DNA from: Reticulitermes lucifugus
Lineage: Eukaryota > Arthropoda > Insecta > Blattodea > Rhinotermitidae
NCBI GenBank assembly: GCA_026260175.1
Contig: JAKCWW010000045.1
Span: forward strand, 93,614-157,613
Length of the DNA: 64,000 bases
Reading direction: 5' to 3'
Position 1 is the first letter of the stretch, and each line of letters begins with the position of its first letter. The position numbers and the translations under genes were made by a program. Shown piece by piece: positions 1 to 13,148 of this stretch. The notes under the pieces were generated by a model. The model worked only from the letters and a program-made list of their open reading frames with translations. It was not told the DNA's origin and did no database searches.

Positions 1-1267
1 TCCAAAGCGAGTTCTCCACAGGGTGCGATCTAGTGCTTCCTCTTTCAATTTCCAGTATCTTAATTACTTAGACGTTACTTACAGTTTTCGAAATTCTACA
101 TGGAATCTAGTGAAATAAAACCGAGACCAAAAGTGTCAGTGTACAGCGATGGCGTGGTTCAGGAATGACGAATGAGAAATAAACTTAGGGCGACTCGAAC
201 TGTTCCACACGAATTAACCCGGTAGGTGGAGGAAAACAACGATAAGCATTAGTTTGGTGCAGATTCTAAAGCAGTGCGTTACAACTGCGTTAGTAGAGGA
301 CCAGGGCCTGCATATGCATGTACTTACAATACTATTCCAAGCTAACGATCACAGGATTAACAAGAAAAAAAGTACCAGGGCCTTTGCTATCCGTTTGCCT
401 GAGACTATTTAAAAAAAAAGGTGAAAGTATATGCAAAGCAAATAGTTATTTTTTTTTAATTTACAATCTGGAAACGTTTCAACACGCTGGAAGACAAATA
501 ATGGCGAAGTCAATCTACATATCAGTTCCGCTGTAACAAAACAAAACAGAGTTCAATCTAAGAATGTGTAAATCACATATCAGCTTTCACGAGGCATAAA
601 AACTGATACTAGATGCGGGAAGGCTTTTAGTGCTGTACTCGTCTTCGTCTCATTCCCGTTAGTCACCAACTTGCCACTCACACAAAGAGTGACGTTATAA
701 CAACTTCAACACCACAGGCATCACAACTAACAAAAGCATACGTATTTACTTTAAGCTTTAATTGCACTACAAATGACAAAAAGGTCATTTTTAAAGTAAA
801 TAACATGAATTATTTGTACTGACGTATCCATTCAAATCTGTTTATGGGACGCTTACGTCATTTTTTACAAGAAGGAAATTAAAACCTCAGCGTTAATGAC
901 AAGAACGAATCTCCTTACCATGCAATTCTGGAACGTTTACGGTTATGTTCAAGAAGACGCTAATGATTGAATCCACTTCTCCGATTAGGAATGGAGTGAC
1001 CGAGTGTCTCGTATTCATTCGGTCTGCAGTCCAGCCGTATATGGACTGTATGGCGGATCACTTCCCACGCAAAACTGCTTAGGCCATGAGGCAAAGAGGA
1101 TACACGTGGGTTCATTTAAACGGTACATCGCAAAGACAGTGCGGTCTGTGTTAGAAAGCAGTTCGTACAGATACCCAAGAACCTTAAGAAAGGTCTACAA
1201 AATTAATAGCGACACGCCCGATCAAACTCAGCATTCGCGTCATCTGGTCTGATAACACGTACAGTAC

Positions 1268-1545
1268 GCAATCCCTATACAGGCCTGGACAAGCCCTGAG
1301 GAGTCCAGGAGGTTGAGACTTCCAGAATTTCTAGACAATCGGCACATGAAAGCGGCAAGGTTGTCAGCCCTGAGCACCGGCCGCCTTTACCCCCAGGAGA
1401 TATTCCTGGTACTCATTTCTGTTAGAGGCTGAGTCGACCCCAGGGCCATACTGCGGCCGGAAGGATTAAGTCACTGAAAAAATACCAATGATCCCATCGG
1501 GAATCGAACCCGCGACCTTCCGGCTTCTTGCGCAGTGCCTCAAAC
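1268..1545 (-). mobile_element. SINE family A, copy A1 (tRNA-derived)
   Basis: On the minus strand it begins with a tRNA-like head: a B box within gggttcgattcccga (about 1499-1513), preceded by the gccggaaggtcgc segment. The body contains the family-A blocks ctgaggtcgactcagcctc-like, ccgcctttacccccagga (reverse sense here) and ggttgag, and ends at gcaatccctatacaggcc. The same blocks recur in the same order at 26.87 kb (+) and 33.56 kb (-). The A box part of the head is eroded. Confidence 0.75.
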
Positions 1546-2284
1546 AACAAGTTCTGACCATATTTTATAAGCTACTCGTAATTCCTGTGGCCACACCTGA
1601 CCCTGCAACTGAACTCCCTATCGGAAAAGTCGTCATATCCCAAGGTCGATTCGACGGACGGATCTAATTACGGAATAAGTTATTTTCATACGAAGGGTTA
1701 AAGGAACTAATGTAACTTCAGTTTACCGGAACAATGTGACTTCTACGGCGACAAATAAAGTTTTACGCTCAACAGTTCTGTAAGTCACTCAGGCGAAACG
1801 TCGGGAACAAGAAAAACGCCCAAAAAACGTGAATAATCACACACTTCCCCACTTAGCTCAACAAAACCTCGAAGAAACATTATTTACACAAATCCTATTT
1901 GTGCACTATTTACATTTATCAAGAGTGAAACAAATTCCAATGTGTTGTGAAATGTCCAATGTAAGTATCGTTTTATATTTATTGTGACTACCGTAACCTG
2001 CACGAAGAAGAAACTCCAACTAGTTAAAATAACAATGGGTAGACAAGGTACATACAGACATGTACGGGTGTTTTCTTTTGCCTTTCACTGACTTTACGTT
2101 TCCTCCCATTCATACTGACATGACTACGAATGTTGCATTAAAGCCGTAACAGCCGGTACTGACCGATTTACTTCTCATAACGTTTCGAGGAACATTTCCT
2201 GGAATGCGAAATTCGATTACATTCCATTTTGTTACTAGGCTTGTAATATGCAAATGGAAATTGCCTTTAGATGAATATAGTTTC

Positions 2285-2448
2285 TTAACCCTTTGACATG
2301 ATATTTGCTATTCCAACAGCTCCAGTGGATTTTAATTTCAAAGCCACACCGTTGTGTTATTAACTCACAATATACCATCACACACGACATATTATAGTTT
2401 AATTTTCAACGCATGACGTCCATGTTGCGAACACATTCAAGGGGTTCA
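2285..2448. mobile_element. Possible piggyBac-like MITE
   Basis: Starts TTAACCCTTTGA at 2285 and ends near 2446 with TCAAGGGGTT, an imperfect inverted repeat of about 10 bases. The left side has a TTAA. The interior does not resemble the three TTAACCCTTTAAAG elements at 36.2, 38.3 and 45.4 kb, so it may be another family or chance. Confidence 0.35.
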
Positions 2449-3819
2449 TATCATACAACTATTCAGGGAAAAGCATCTCAGTGGTACATAACTGGCATTT
2501 AAAGTTTTCAAAAAATAACCTAAAACGTCAATTATCATAGACCTTACCGCCACCGCACTTCCGCCGTAGGAAATCTGAAGAATAGTTGAGGTAATTAGTT
2601 CAACAATAATGACTCTGCTCCGTGTGTTTTAATTAGTAACACACGTAAAATTGAAGCCCATTTCAACTGCAGTGGTTAATAAATGATAAAGCAAGAAAGC
2701 TAAGTGATCAATTTGAAAGCTACTAAGCGACAACGCAAGTATTACGGATGTATTTACTCAGAAATAGAGAGCATTCTGTCCGTATTATCACAATCAGAAG
2801 CGTTTTTATGAAAGTGTGTATGACAAGAAGAAAAAATGAAAGTGCTCCTTCATGGCCGGTCCATCCAAATGCTAGCACTCTGATAACGAACAGTTCTGAC
2901 CAGATTACCTTGCTAGTTGCTGGTTCGGGAGTGAAGAGGCAAGCTGGTACGAAGGGTAGGACTGCGCATGCCACACCAAGCTCTTTACATCTGTTTCAAA
3001 AACGTTCACAGTGACTCACGTTATGACTGTATTACCAACAGAATAAATGTTTTTCAAAAACGTAAAACGCTACCTGGCCGTTCGGATGTGACCTTATCAT
3101 CGGCCGCGCCGTACCGAAGGCAGCTACGAACAGTGTTGGGAAGCTCACCTACAATAGCAGGATACCTGATCGCTACAATAAAGCCACGTCAAATTCAGTC
3201 TGGGGTCTTGAAGAAATCCTGAAATCATGAAACCGACTACGATGCATTCTTCCCTAATTTAAACCAGCAACGCGCAACAGTACCATCAATCGTAACTGCA
3301 ATGTCCACACACGACTCTTGTTGCATTTGTATGATACCGGTTCATAGCTGTTTGCTTCGCTCGGTGGGTACAATACGGCGTCTAGCTCCGACAGTACGAC
3401 CAGCAACAAGACATTAATCTCCCAGGCGGAGGAAGCAGGATCTCTGAATTAGCATGCAGGAACATTGCCAGGGGTCAGACGCAGCAGTATTCACACTTGA
3501 CACAACTTCTAGCTACAACGTAGTCGTTGGGTACTTTGCATTTCATGGCAGGCAACGGAAATCAATCTTCGAGGAAAATGAAAAAAAAAGAGAGAAAAAC
3601 AAAGAAGTGTGTTAGTATGCAGAGCAGCCGCAATAGTTGTAGTCACAGAATCTATAGCTGTGCCACCTGACATATGTGGCAGTTTTCTGCTCATATGCGC
3701 TAATGCCGCAGTACACATCACAACAAGAAATCAAACGCACACCAACAAAATTAATGTATAAATAACCAATAACTAGCCGTCACACACAACATATATGTTT
3801 TACAGAGAACCAACAGCTA

Positions 3820-3855
3820 CATGTTTCGGCTTTTAATTCAGCCATCATAAGGACG
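3820..3855 (-). ncRNA. Hammerhead-like motif, eroded
   Basis: On the minus strand: CTTATGA (one mismatch to CTGATGA), T, stem GGCT / AGCC around an A/T-rich loop, then GAAACATGTA. Same order as the better copy at 13.63 kb. I see no paired stem I, so it is probably inactive. It reads as a remnant of a Penelope-like or retrozyme-like repeat. Confidence 0.4.
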
Positions 3856-6062
3856 CATAATGTGTAATGTACAACAATGCAAGTCATATTAGTCAAGATC
3901 GAGAGACAAAAATTGTTACATTTAACATGCATAAACATCCTAAGAAGTTTACTGTCACAAAGTTTTTAATAAAACAGAAGAATGCGATGGCTTATCGCTG
4001 CCTGAGAAGGTACCTGCGTGTCACATCAAAGAATAACAGCAAAATCATTAAAATCAAAGGCGGTGGTCAGAAATATAGCAACCCATTGATTTAAGTACTA
4101 TGAAGCATGATCCCAGAGGTTTAATGAAATGTCTGCAATACGTCTTGGTTATAAGTGATTTACTGACATTACGGAAATAGATTTTAATATACAACAGGCT
4201 ATCAGTCTAAATGGGCCACACCCAAGTTTATTTTTTACCTCTAGGACGAAGTTAAACAACAAGGCTAAAAAAACACAGGAAAATTAGCCTTCAGAGTTTG
4301 TGTGCTGTAGGGAAAATATCCTCAGGTTTCTTGACAAGTGGTGCCCGATGCCAAAGTTCATGCAACGGTCAGCAAACAGGGGAAGACCGGTACCTGACTT
4401 ACTGCAGTTAAGTGAGGAGGTCAAAGCCATGCATAACACATCAGCTGCAAAACACTTGTAGCAGACTTCCTCGAAACGGACTTGTTCTGATGCAAGCATG
4501 TGAAGCAGAAGAACGGAGCAAGCAAGACGTATGCTGAGAATTCCTCTCGTTAACGGACCTGCTACAAGTCAGCTTGTATTTCCATTAGTCGGTACACCGA
4601 TTCGATTAGGTCACTAGTTCCAGGATTACCTACATGACGGCCTTACGTCGTACATGCATGACCTCTTGATCTTTGAGCAGTTACAGAACACCACGACGCA
4701 TCATGTGAACCAGCTGGGGTTTTGTCAGTCTCACTGCTAATTACCTACACCTCCTCAAACTGCGCTGTAATGCGTCCCTAAGTGACGAGTCTAGCACCCA
4801 CTGCAGTCCCCCTTAAACGATCCGTAACCGGGCAAATTCGCCGTGGACAATAAACGTTCTCTACATATTGTTATAAAGCTACATGGCACCTCACGCCTCC
4901 GGTGTGTGCTTCGGTCAAGTCCATTCGAGGCCACGGAGCCGTATCTACAGAATAAAAGCAATGCCTCATAATTTAGCACGATTCCTTAACCAAACTGAAT
5001 GTTAAGGTAATAACTATTGCTAATGGAGTGGCTGTCAAAAATAACAAGCTGGCATAAATATCTACAATACACCGTCCGTCGTCAAAAGAAAACCAACAAA
5101 TCGTAAACTATTGTCCACGTGACCCATGCAGGGAGCAATCACAGAGCTGTAATCAATTTACTGTATGTTACATTCATGTTCATACACATAGAAGGAAGAA
5201 TCGCACTTTACAGACTTGGGTGATGATCGATAGCTGAGGGCAATCTCGCCAACATGACAGATTCACAGACCGGCTGACATCCTGGATGATGCGATGCAAT
5301 GCAAAGCTATATGCCAGACATATTGCTATGTGTCCATTTTGAAGGCCTTCTGGAGGTGTAACAGGTCGTGTCCATCAGAATCCTACACTGACCTACAGTG
5401 AACAACTGTGAGTTTCATTTCATCTCAGCCAAGCATAAAATGAGTATCATCAGAACGTGAGAAACGGATTAAGCTATTTATAATTTATATTACTCTTTTT
5501 AAATAAGATCAGAACGGGTATTCTGCATCAACTCGCAAATGTCAACACGTCACCCGTAAACGGAACACTTGATCCCTCAACAGCCGTCCTCTTAATAACA
5601 GCTGCAACAGAGAAATAGAATCCTCGCTTAATGTGGTTTATACTCCAGTGACAGCCTCCTAAAAGTTGACCAAAGAGGCCGAAACAGATGGATTGACACT
5701 TGTTGGTTCAGGCATAAGAAATAATTAAAAATTCATGCCCAAGAACTCAAAATACATTAACAGAGACGAAACTCCAGGATGCTTTCGTACCCGGTAGTTT
5801 AAGAATCCAAATAATTTGACAGTTACTAATTAAGGGAATTTCAGAGTAGAACTCTTCCGCTGGGCATGAAACAATTTTTATGCATTTCAGTATAATCTTC
5901 AATGCATGCAGTGTATGGGCCTACTATATTTAAACATCTTCACGAACACTGCTTGAATAAACGCAAATTCTTAGGTGGAGGAAAAGGACTGCTTACGTTA
6001 GGAATTCAATCACTACAGCAACAAATCACAAATAATATAAATCACTATTAGCCATCACCTTC

Positions 6063-6156
6063 ACACCGCCGGCCGCTTTATCCCCTGACAAGAACTCCCC
6101 GTAACCATTATATACGAGAGATTACGTGAGTCGCCGAGCCGTTTTGGTTTCGGCGA
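6063..6156 (-). mobile_element. Relic of SINE family A
   Basis: The blocks gccggccgctttatcccctg (6069 on) and gtgagtcgccgagcc match, with many changes, the ccggccgcctttaccccca ... gctgagtcgacccc blocks of SINE A1. The tRNA-like head is not recognisable. An old fragment. Confidence 0.35.
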
Positions 6157-6799
6157 AGAAAACAAAACTTAGCTTAAATGAGTGCCAACATTGAGGGTAA
6201 AGTACAAGTTTCGTGTGCCCCATTTAAGTTCATCATTACGTCAAACGTCCCAGTTTTATAAATTACGGTGAAATTCGTGCTTAAACGATGCCCGATCCTG
6301 TAACTGTTATAACTCCTTACAGCGCAGTGGAACTTATATTCACCACCTGCTCCTACAACAAAACCTCTGCACTGTGCCCAGAGTATGTTTATGAGTTTCG
6401 TATGATTCCTAGAATAATCAGGCAGTACGGTCCTAAGCAGCATTACCTGGCAGTTTGTTCAATGCAAAAGAAACTGTTTACTGCGTGGCTAGAACTGAAT
6501 ATTACGTATTATTTAGCTTAAATCGGTGCCGACTCAGCACCTGCTCTTGGATCCAGGAAAACTACGGACAATCTTACTCGAGCTGGCCGGTCGCAGGACC
6601 TTCCGAGGCTTACTGCCCTCTAGCCAGCAGTCCGGTGTTCGAATACGCAAACCCTTGTGGTAATCCCTACGCGCGTATTTCATTTATTCGTTGAAAACTC
6701 ACAGTACTTTTACAAGAAAATGTGTGTAGAAAGAAGGTACTTACAAAATTAAAAACAATTTATAACGGCGCGCAGTGACAACAAAAATGTTTCACTTAT

Positions 6800-6846
6800 A
6801 AATCACGGACACTAGCAACAAGAAGTCGACCATTTTATTCCCATGT
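6800..6846 (+). repeat. Short dispersed repeat shared with 12508-12545
   Basis: The block aatcacggacactagcaaca ... agaagtcgacc recurs near 12.51 kb as aatcacggacactggcaaga ... acaagtcgacc. About 35 bases align. Flanks differ. Origin unknown; probably fragments of one dispersed element. Confidence 0.35.
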
Positions 6847-8427
6847 GTATTAATGCAATAACATCAATCCAGCCAAGTCTACTACATTAAGTGTAATATA
6901 TTAAGTCCGCTTAAATTACCTACGCACACCTTCGAAACTTGACTTTCCAAAGTACGCAAACAGGAAATACCGCTTACCGTTGTGTTCAGCCACATTCCGC
7001 TGGCTGACGTCAACATTCTCCAACTAAGAGGCCAACCCTTGTGTTTATTGTTATTTGTGGATATAATCCAAAGACACCTGGCCGCCAATCTCAACATTAG
7101 CCAGATTTCACAGTTTAGCCTAGCATGTACATTCTGATATATTTTAAATCGTGAGAAACTTGGTTTATGGAAGAACCGATCCCTGCTTCGACAAGCTCTG
7201 TGAAATCTCTGGCCAGGTATGTTACGAAACGTCTATTCACGATGACGTATCATCAGTAACACCAGCTGCATTGTGCTTCCATCAGACGACAGAATGGCAC
7301 TTGTACTATTTCCCACGGTATAAAAATGCAAAGTACTTTACATGAGGACCTGTACCTTGTAACGTAAACGAATCTTAAACATTCTACATCAGCTAACGTA
7401 CACATGATAATATCGCAGAATCGATATTAGGTTTTATAGACGTTAAATCTGTCCATGGAAGTATCACAGAAACTATAGTCTACTAACATTTTATCAACGA
7501 AAATCTGTTCATTCGCGTGGAGGCAGACAACTAGGCTAATGCTCGCCAGAAGTATGTCACCCCACCCACGTGACGAATTGCCAAATGGGCTGACGCACGC
7601 ACACACAAGAGAGCAGCCATAAGCATTCTGTCCACTGCCTTTTCTTTCCTTGTCAGCACTGGCCATCTTACTCCGCGCATCTGATTCAGTGGCCTTTAGC
7701 GCGCAAGAAGACGACAATGGGCAGTCTGCCAGCGACAGACAAAACTACAGTTATACAATGCACTAGTAATGAAGACCCAGTATTCCGGTATACATTCGAG
7801 AAGACAATTCTGAGGCACTGTGCTGCTTGATCGTCGGTACTTACCATGACAGCTGTAACATGCTCAAGGGCAATGTTTCCGAATCTGAGACTGTTTCGGA
7901 ATATCAGAACAGATCACGACATAATGTGGGGTCACAGTCTACAGTTCATTTATATGTATACCCGATTTTACGCAGATCCGTAACAGGACACAACACAACA
8001 TGCAGCCTACGGCGTGACACAAATAAACAGTAACCACTGTGTTTACTGTCACGTACGTGTCGTAAAATATTTTGCTGCAGTTCGGTAGTCGTTTCGTATG
8101 TCATACGTAACGATGCCGCGTCAACAGATACAATTATAAGGCTTGTATCTATGAGACGACAAACCAAAGCAGCAGAAAGGCTTCATACACAGTGTCTTAA
8201 ATCCGTACATATTAAGTTTCGTACTTACAGCTCTGTCTATTTCAATCCAGCGTCAAATGCATGAGGTTTTATGCTTTGATAAGAAGCAAGAATATAAAAC
8301 GCGTCTTCCATAGTCTCAGTCATTACTTAAAATTTCTTTCTAACAAAATATTACAGAGAGTTACACTGGGCACAGTAGCATAGCAGGAAAGCTGGTTTGA
8401 AGACAAAGTTTCAAAAGTCATTCTGAT

Positions 8428-8429
8428 TC

Positions 8430-8459
<30 letters not shown>
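8428..8459 (+). repeat. (TTA)n microsatellite
   Basis: About ten uninterrupted TTA/ATT units. Similar tracts lie at 21544-21572 (inside the minisatellite) and 23109-23138. Confidence 0.95.
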
Positions 8460-8460
<1 letters not shown>

Positions 8461-10513
8461 AAATATTAATAAAAGTTCAAAAATATGACGTAACTGAAAT
8501 TTCTTCGACTTAGTACTGAAACAAAAACCTTAAATTTTGATACTCAGTTCTGCTACAAAACAGGCGAATTCCAAAATACTATATCAGACCAAGTAAAAAA
8601 CGCGTCATCTCAGGCTGATTAAATTACACAATTATAAAGAATAACTGCCGAGGCCACTACGCAAATAAAAACGAGAAAATCACAACTTTATCAACACTGG
8701 CTACTTAATTACGGAGTATTAGCTACTACGGTTATGTGTGATGGGAGGGTGAGTAAGGATGCTCATGAATGCTGAGTTGGGTGACGTTCACTAACGTGGT
8801 GGTCGCATTTGTTAACAGTCTATTCTACCCGTACCTCACAATTCGCCCGGAATGCATGAAAAACATCAGAAAAATATAACAATGTTCCTCCAGCCAATAG
8901 TTCTAACCTGGTACCCGTTGAATAAAGCCAGCAGCCTTACCTAATGTCTCACCTTTTCGTGCTTAAATTTGTACAAAAATATGTAAGCCTGTGCACCGGA
9001 CGATGCCACATACGTAACTTTATAAAACATAACATACAGCGCAAACTGCAATAGACGTAAAATATAAATTTGTACTAAACACCCGCACTTAGCAAACGGC
9101 ACGCGCACAATAGATCCTGTTTGCATGGAATGAAATGCAAGAACCCTGTAAGTTAAAGGGCGTCACCGCGGGAATCAAACGAGAGAAAAAAACCACCGAG
9201 TTCCTGAACACAATGACTTGATGACTTCTTAATAATTTTTCATCACACAATGACTTCGACATAAACTTCACGAACTCTGACAGCATGCAACTAGGTACAG
9301 GTGCGTGAACGAGGAACGCTCCTCACCGCAAGGGATATGACAGGCCGCATTTGAAACTTTACTGTACAACACAACTGAAGTCAAAGGATACTTCAGGCAA
9401 ACCCGTGAAGAGATTTGGAGTCTAAGTCTGTGTATATGCATATATACGTACACACACACACACGTATATATATATATATGCATAATTGGATACATTTCGA
9501 CCGGCATCCCCACAGGAAGTATCACGGGGATGACTATACATAAGGAAGGGAACCTCAGTGAACCACAAAGTAACAACTATAATGATCTTATGAAATCCGT
9601 TTCATTGCGCCTTTAATTTAATACATATATATATATGCGTCTTTTACTCCAAATTTCACCCTCTGAGCGGTGTGTATATGAAACCAATAACCACGAGAAC
9701 AAACAGATCAGTCGCATACATCACATCCTGTTCCGATTACCTTTACAACAAAATTACATCACAGATGGAAGCCAAATAATGTCGTCTGAACGTACATCAC
9801 GCAGATGACGGCAGTGTGGCCAGTGCCATCCAATAACTTGATGTCTCATTGCAGAAATTACTACAAGCATACTTCTGTTTCACGGAAAGCGTGTTGTAAG
9901 GGGGGGGGGGTATTAAAAATTATGGTATTTGCTTCCGACCCAAATTCTGGCAGGAGGAGACAGTAGATATAACGGTATATGTTAAAACTAATCACACATC
10001 GTAAAACTGAAGTAATTATAACAAACACAACTTATGTACAGAGGCAACACTTCATACGATAATTACATGCCTGGAAAAGGTTGCTGCTCTGAAGGCCGGG
10101 AGATAGGAATAGATAAAGGAATGGGGATAGTCGAAAGACGTATTTGTTATATCCTAGAAGAAGTGGCTGTGGTTTCTATTTCTTGCGTGCCTTCTGAACT
10201 GCTTTATTGCTTGTGTTAAACAACAAAACACCAGGAGCTTCGGAATACACAGCAAACGTCAAGCCATTGTCTCCTTCTCGGACCGCCCAATACACGGCCA
10301 GTAAGTAGGCCTAATCTAAAGACGGACGAATGAGTAAAAAAGCACACCGTATCATGATAGTAAGAACGATTCTTCCCTGTACCACGATAAGACGAACTGC
10401 TTGGCGGCTTCAGTGAACGTACAACTCCACTGTGCAGAATACTGGACTACAGCTACATGCAATACCAATTCTCTGTTCTTAAGAAAAAAAACAAAAGAGG
10501 CAAGGCACGTATT
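8460..10513. other. No gene seen; low-complexity DNA
   Basis: Contains a mixed (CA)n/(TA)n tract (9431-9482), a second short (TA)n near 9625-9637 and a run of 11 G at 9900-9910. Open frames overlap these tracts and carry no domain signature. Confidence 0.6.
9431..9482 (+). repeat. Compound (CA)n/(TA)n microsatellite
   Basis: Alternating purine-pyrimidine run: tatatgcatatatacgta, then (CA)n, then (TA)n. The overlapping minus-strand open frame translates it as an IYIYTCVCVYVY run, an artefact. Confidence 0.9.
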
Positions 10514-11013
10514 CGTAACATTGAGGCGCGTTCGCGTAACCACTGTTACTGTGGAAAAGCAAAAAAATATTACATATTCTGGGTGTGTGTCTGTAGCCTT
10601 AGTTATTCAGCATGCAAAGCGCATGCGCCGCACTATACTGTCATCTGTGGCCTTTCCGGCTTTACCGTATTTTTCCACATTATCTCAAAAACGGCACAAT
10701 TTTCTGAAAAAAAAAAGCTACTGAACAAAAAACGTGTGTCTTGATTTTCTCTACACCATTTGTCTGAAACACTTCTCATTATAAGAACGAGCGAGATATC
10801 GTAAATGTACATAGGTCTTCATATAAAGAACCCATTATTCTGTCAGATTCTAATGAAAGTTGAATTCTCTCGACAGACTTTCGAAAAATAATTAAATATC
10901 AAACTTCATAAAAATCCGTCCAATGGGAGCCGAGATGTTCCATGCGGACGGACTGACGTACACATATGACGATGCTAATAGTCGCTTTTCGCAATTCTGC
11001 GAACGCGCCTAAA
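10514..11013 (+). mobile_element. Dispersed repeat family F, copy F1, with 11-bp inverted ends
   Basis: GGCGCGTTCGC at 10525-10535 is exactly inverted as GCGAACGCGCC at 10999-11009. Shared with F2 (34.97 kb): the left block gtaacattg ... gttcgcgtaac and the right block gtgggagccg ... cgcttttcgc. F3 (39.8 kb) and F4 (63.1 kb) keep only the right end. No transposase frame is visible. Could be a non-autonomous DNA element; because gtaacattg is shared left of the inverted end, the true boundary is uncertain. Confidence 0.6.
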
Positions 11014-11180
11014 AAGCGTAAAAGCTGTATTTCAGCGAAGCACACATTTTTTCCGAACACGTTCCCTCACGATTTTGTACCAGTCATTGCACATCCAGAT
11101 CCACTGTTACGTCAGTCACACTAAGCACTGCCTAGACAACAGTCAAAAACTGTTTCTATTTCATGAAATACCACACACAG

Positions 11181-11402
11181 TGCCATGACTCAGGAGGTTA
11201 GTCGCCGGTCTCTTACCTCGGACGCCCATGTACAATCCCACATTAATCTACGTGGGATTTGTGGTGGACAAAGCAGCATTAGGACAGGTCTTCGAGTAAT
11301 TCGATTTTCCCAAGTCAGTTATCATTCCGCCAATGCCCCGTACTCATTCATTCATCTATCGTCGACGCCCTGCGAAGTTACCAACTGGCAGCGTCGTCAT
11401 GT
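11181..11402 (+). mobile_element. SINE family C, copy C1
   Basis: tgactcaggaggttagtcgc matches the tRNA-like head of C2 (minus strand at 16.1 kb) and C3 (31.8 kb); the body gtgggatttgtggtgga ... gcattaggacaggt also aligns. The B-box part is eroded. Ends near the cagcgtcgtcatgtaac tail and a CA-rich stretch. Confidence 0.6.
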
Positions 11403-11497
11403 AACACACACAAACACATAATCACACACACTCACCATACTGAAAAAAGTTGTAGCTTTCGTTAACTCTAAAATCTACGTCCGTCGCCAATAAACTA

Positions 11498-11795
11498 GGC
11501 GACCGGGATAGCGTACTCGATATAGCGACTCGCTACGGGCTGGATGGCTCGATGTTCGAACCCCGGTGAAGACAAGATATTTTATCTTCTCCACATCTAT
11601 CCAGAAAGGTCGTGGGACCCACCCAGCCTCCTGAAGAACGAGTTCCGGGGCTCTTTCTCGGGGTAAAGCCGCGGAGGCGTGACGTTTACCACCCACCCCA
11701 TGTAGCGCCGAGGTTAAGAATGAGTATAGCTATAGCTCTACAGCCCCGCTGTGCCCTCATGCCATGTTACGAGGAAACCTTTACCTTCACCAATG
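11498..11795 (+). mobile_element. SINE family B, copy B1 (tRNA-derived)
   Basis: tRNA-like head with B box GTTCGAACC (11554-11562) after tagcgactcgctacgggctg. The body includes ccggggctctttctcggggt, the accacccaccccatgtagcg block and gaggttaagaatgag, and ends gaaacctttacctt. The same order is seen at 28.03 kb (B2) and 53.74 kb (B3). Confidence 0.75.
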
Positions 11796-12074
11796 AACCA
11801 AAAGTTATAAATAGCGGGGTGGGTAATCCGTTATAGTGCGTAATCTATTAGTGAGATCTACAATTTGTCAGGTAGCAATTTTTGTACGATCAACAATAGG
11901 CCCATGCACTTCATTAATATGGGAAGAAGAACAACATAGCATGTCCCAGTCCAATCTTAATGTGTAGTACCTCGTTGTGTTTTATAATATGAAGGAAAAA
12001 GATACATTATTTGAATTAGTCTACACAACTATTGTTTATTGGTAAACAAACTCCTTTATTTACAATAAATGGCT

Positions 12075-12115
12075 GCATGTTTCGGCTTTTATACCAAAGC
12101 CATCATCTGGCTAAT
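12075..12115 (-). ncRNA. Hammerhead-like motif, eroded core
   Basis: Minus strand: CAGATGA, T, a perfect 6-bp stem GGCTTT / AAAGCC with a short loop, then GAAACATGCA. Two departures from an active core: CAG for CTG and GCA in place of the GTH cleavage triplet. Lies 130 bases from an opposite-strand copy at 12242. Confidence 0.45.
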
Positions 12116-12241
12116 CGCCTACTACGGCATAGTAAAGAAAAAACCTTGTATCACATCATTTCATTTCCAACATGGCAGTGAGATCTCACAACCTACAACA
12201 GTTTATTTACATATGAGGGCATTCTTCTAGCACTGCTTGCC

Positions 12242-12281
12242 CCTGAAGATGGAACCGATAGGCTGGTCCGAAACGTCGGTA
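12242..12281 (+). ncRNA. Hammerhead-like motif
   Basis: CTGAAGA, T, stem GGAACC / GG-TCC (one bulge) closing directly on GAAA, then CGTC as a possible cleavage triplet followed by GG, which could pair with the CC just before CTGAAGA. A short stem I makes activity doubtful. Confidence 0.45.
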
Positions 12282-13148
12282 CCGAACTGCCAACCTACAC
12301 TGCGTAACATCTCAAAACAGCGAAGGCTTCTACTGTCAGCGTCGTTAAATAAATAAACAGCACAGTGTGCGATACGTGACAACATTCTGCAGAGCAGTAT
12401 TCTGCAATACAACATTCCAGCTACAAACCAAGTCAGCACAGTGAATCGATGACGTTACGGTCCTCAGCATGACGAACAATGCTCGCCGGTTTGATCCTGG
12501 CAGGAGCAATCACGGACACTGGCAAGAACAAGTCGACCGTAAGTTAGGAGACGGCCGACAGAGACTGACTTGCTAGACCCAACGGCCACCCTCAAGGCTT
12601 CATCGGAATAGCACGCCTAATTTGTGGCAAATAGACACAACATACCCCCCCCCATTTCACCCAACTGTCTTTCACCATTGTGTCCTGCCTCACCGTGAAC
12701 TGACTTAATCGTTGACGTTTCTCGTTCTTTTCTTTCAAATTCAAGGTCCAATCACACTACCAACTCAGGAAGTTAGTCCGTGTTAGATGTACACTGATGA
12801 ATGGTTGCAGCGTGATGAACGCGACAAGGATGCTACCCGGAAATGGTGGCTACTGCAAATGTCTCAGGTGCTTCTCATGAATCCATAGAGGACAATGACA
12901 CACAGCGCTGTGTCACTTCTTCGCTTTAAACAATTCATTTTATGTTAATTAATTAATGTTATGGACATAAAAGGAACGACATGTAGCAGATTCGTTAGGG
13001 CTACCAAGCAAACCAACGCAGGCAGTTCCAACAAACACTTACCTGGCACGTCCAAAAGAAATTCATAAAAATGCCATCACATAGGCACGCAAACATAGCC
13101 AATCAAAACCGAGTTTTATAAGACTAGTCCTGACCTCTGATGTTCTCA
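12282..13148. other. No gene seen
   Basis: Holds the short repeat shared with 6.8 kb (12508-12545), a C-rich run near 12647 and unclassified A/T-rich DNA. Confidence 0.55.

Larger units (their letters stand above)
1..8427. other. Non-coding flank or 5' intron, few recognisable repeats
   Basis: Apart from SINE A1 (1268-1545), a possible MITE (2285-2448), a hammerhead-like motif (3820-3855), a SINE A relic near 6.1 kb and a short repeat at 6.8 kb, I recognise nothing. Open frames here are 60-90 codons, lack domain signatures and occur equally on both strands, as expected by chance. Confidence 0.6.

Noticed and set aside
6563-6670. B-box-like gtgttcgaatacgc stretch
   Set aside because: Only the B box is convincing; no body or second copy could be matched.
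9900-9910. Runs of G or C (also 12647, 25192, 32464, 46087, 57846) as G-quadruplexes
   Set aside because: Single homopolymer runs, not spaced G-tracts; more likely simple-sequence slippage.
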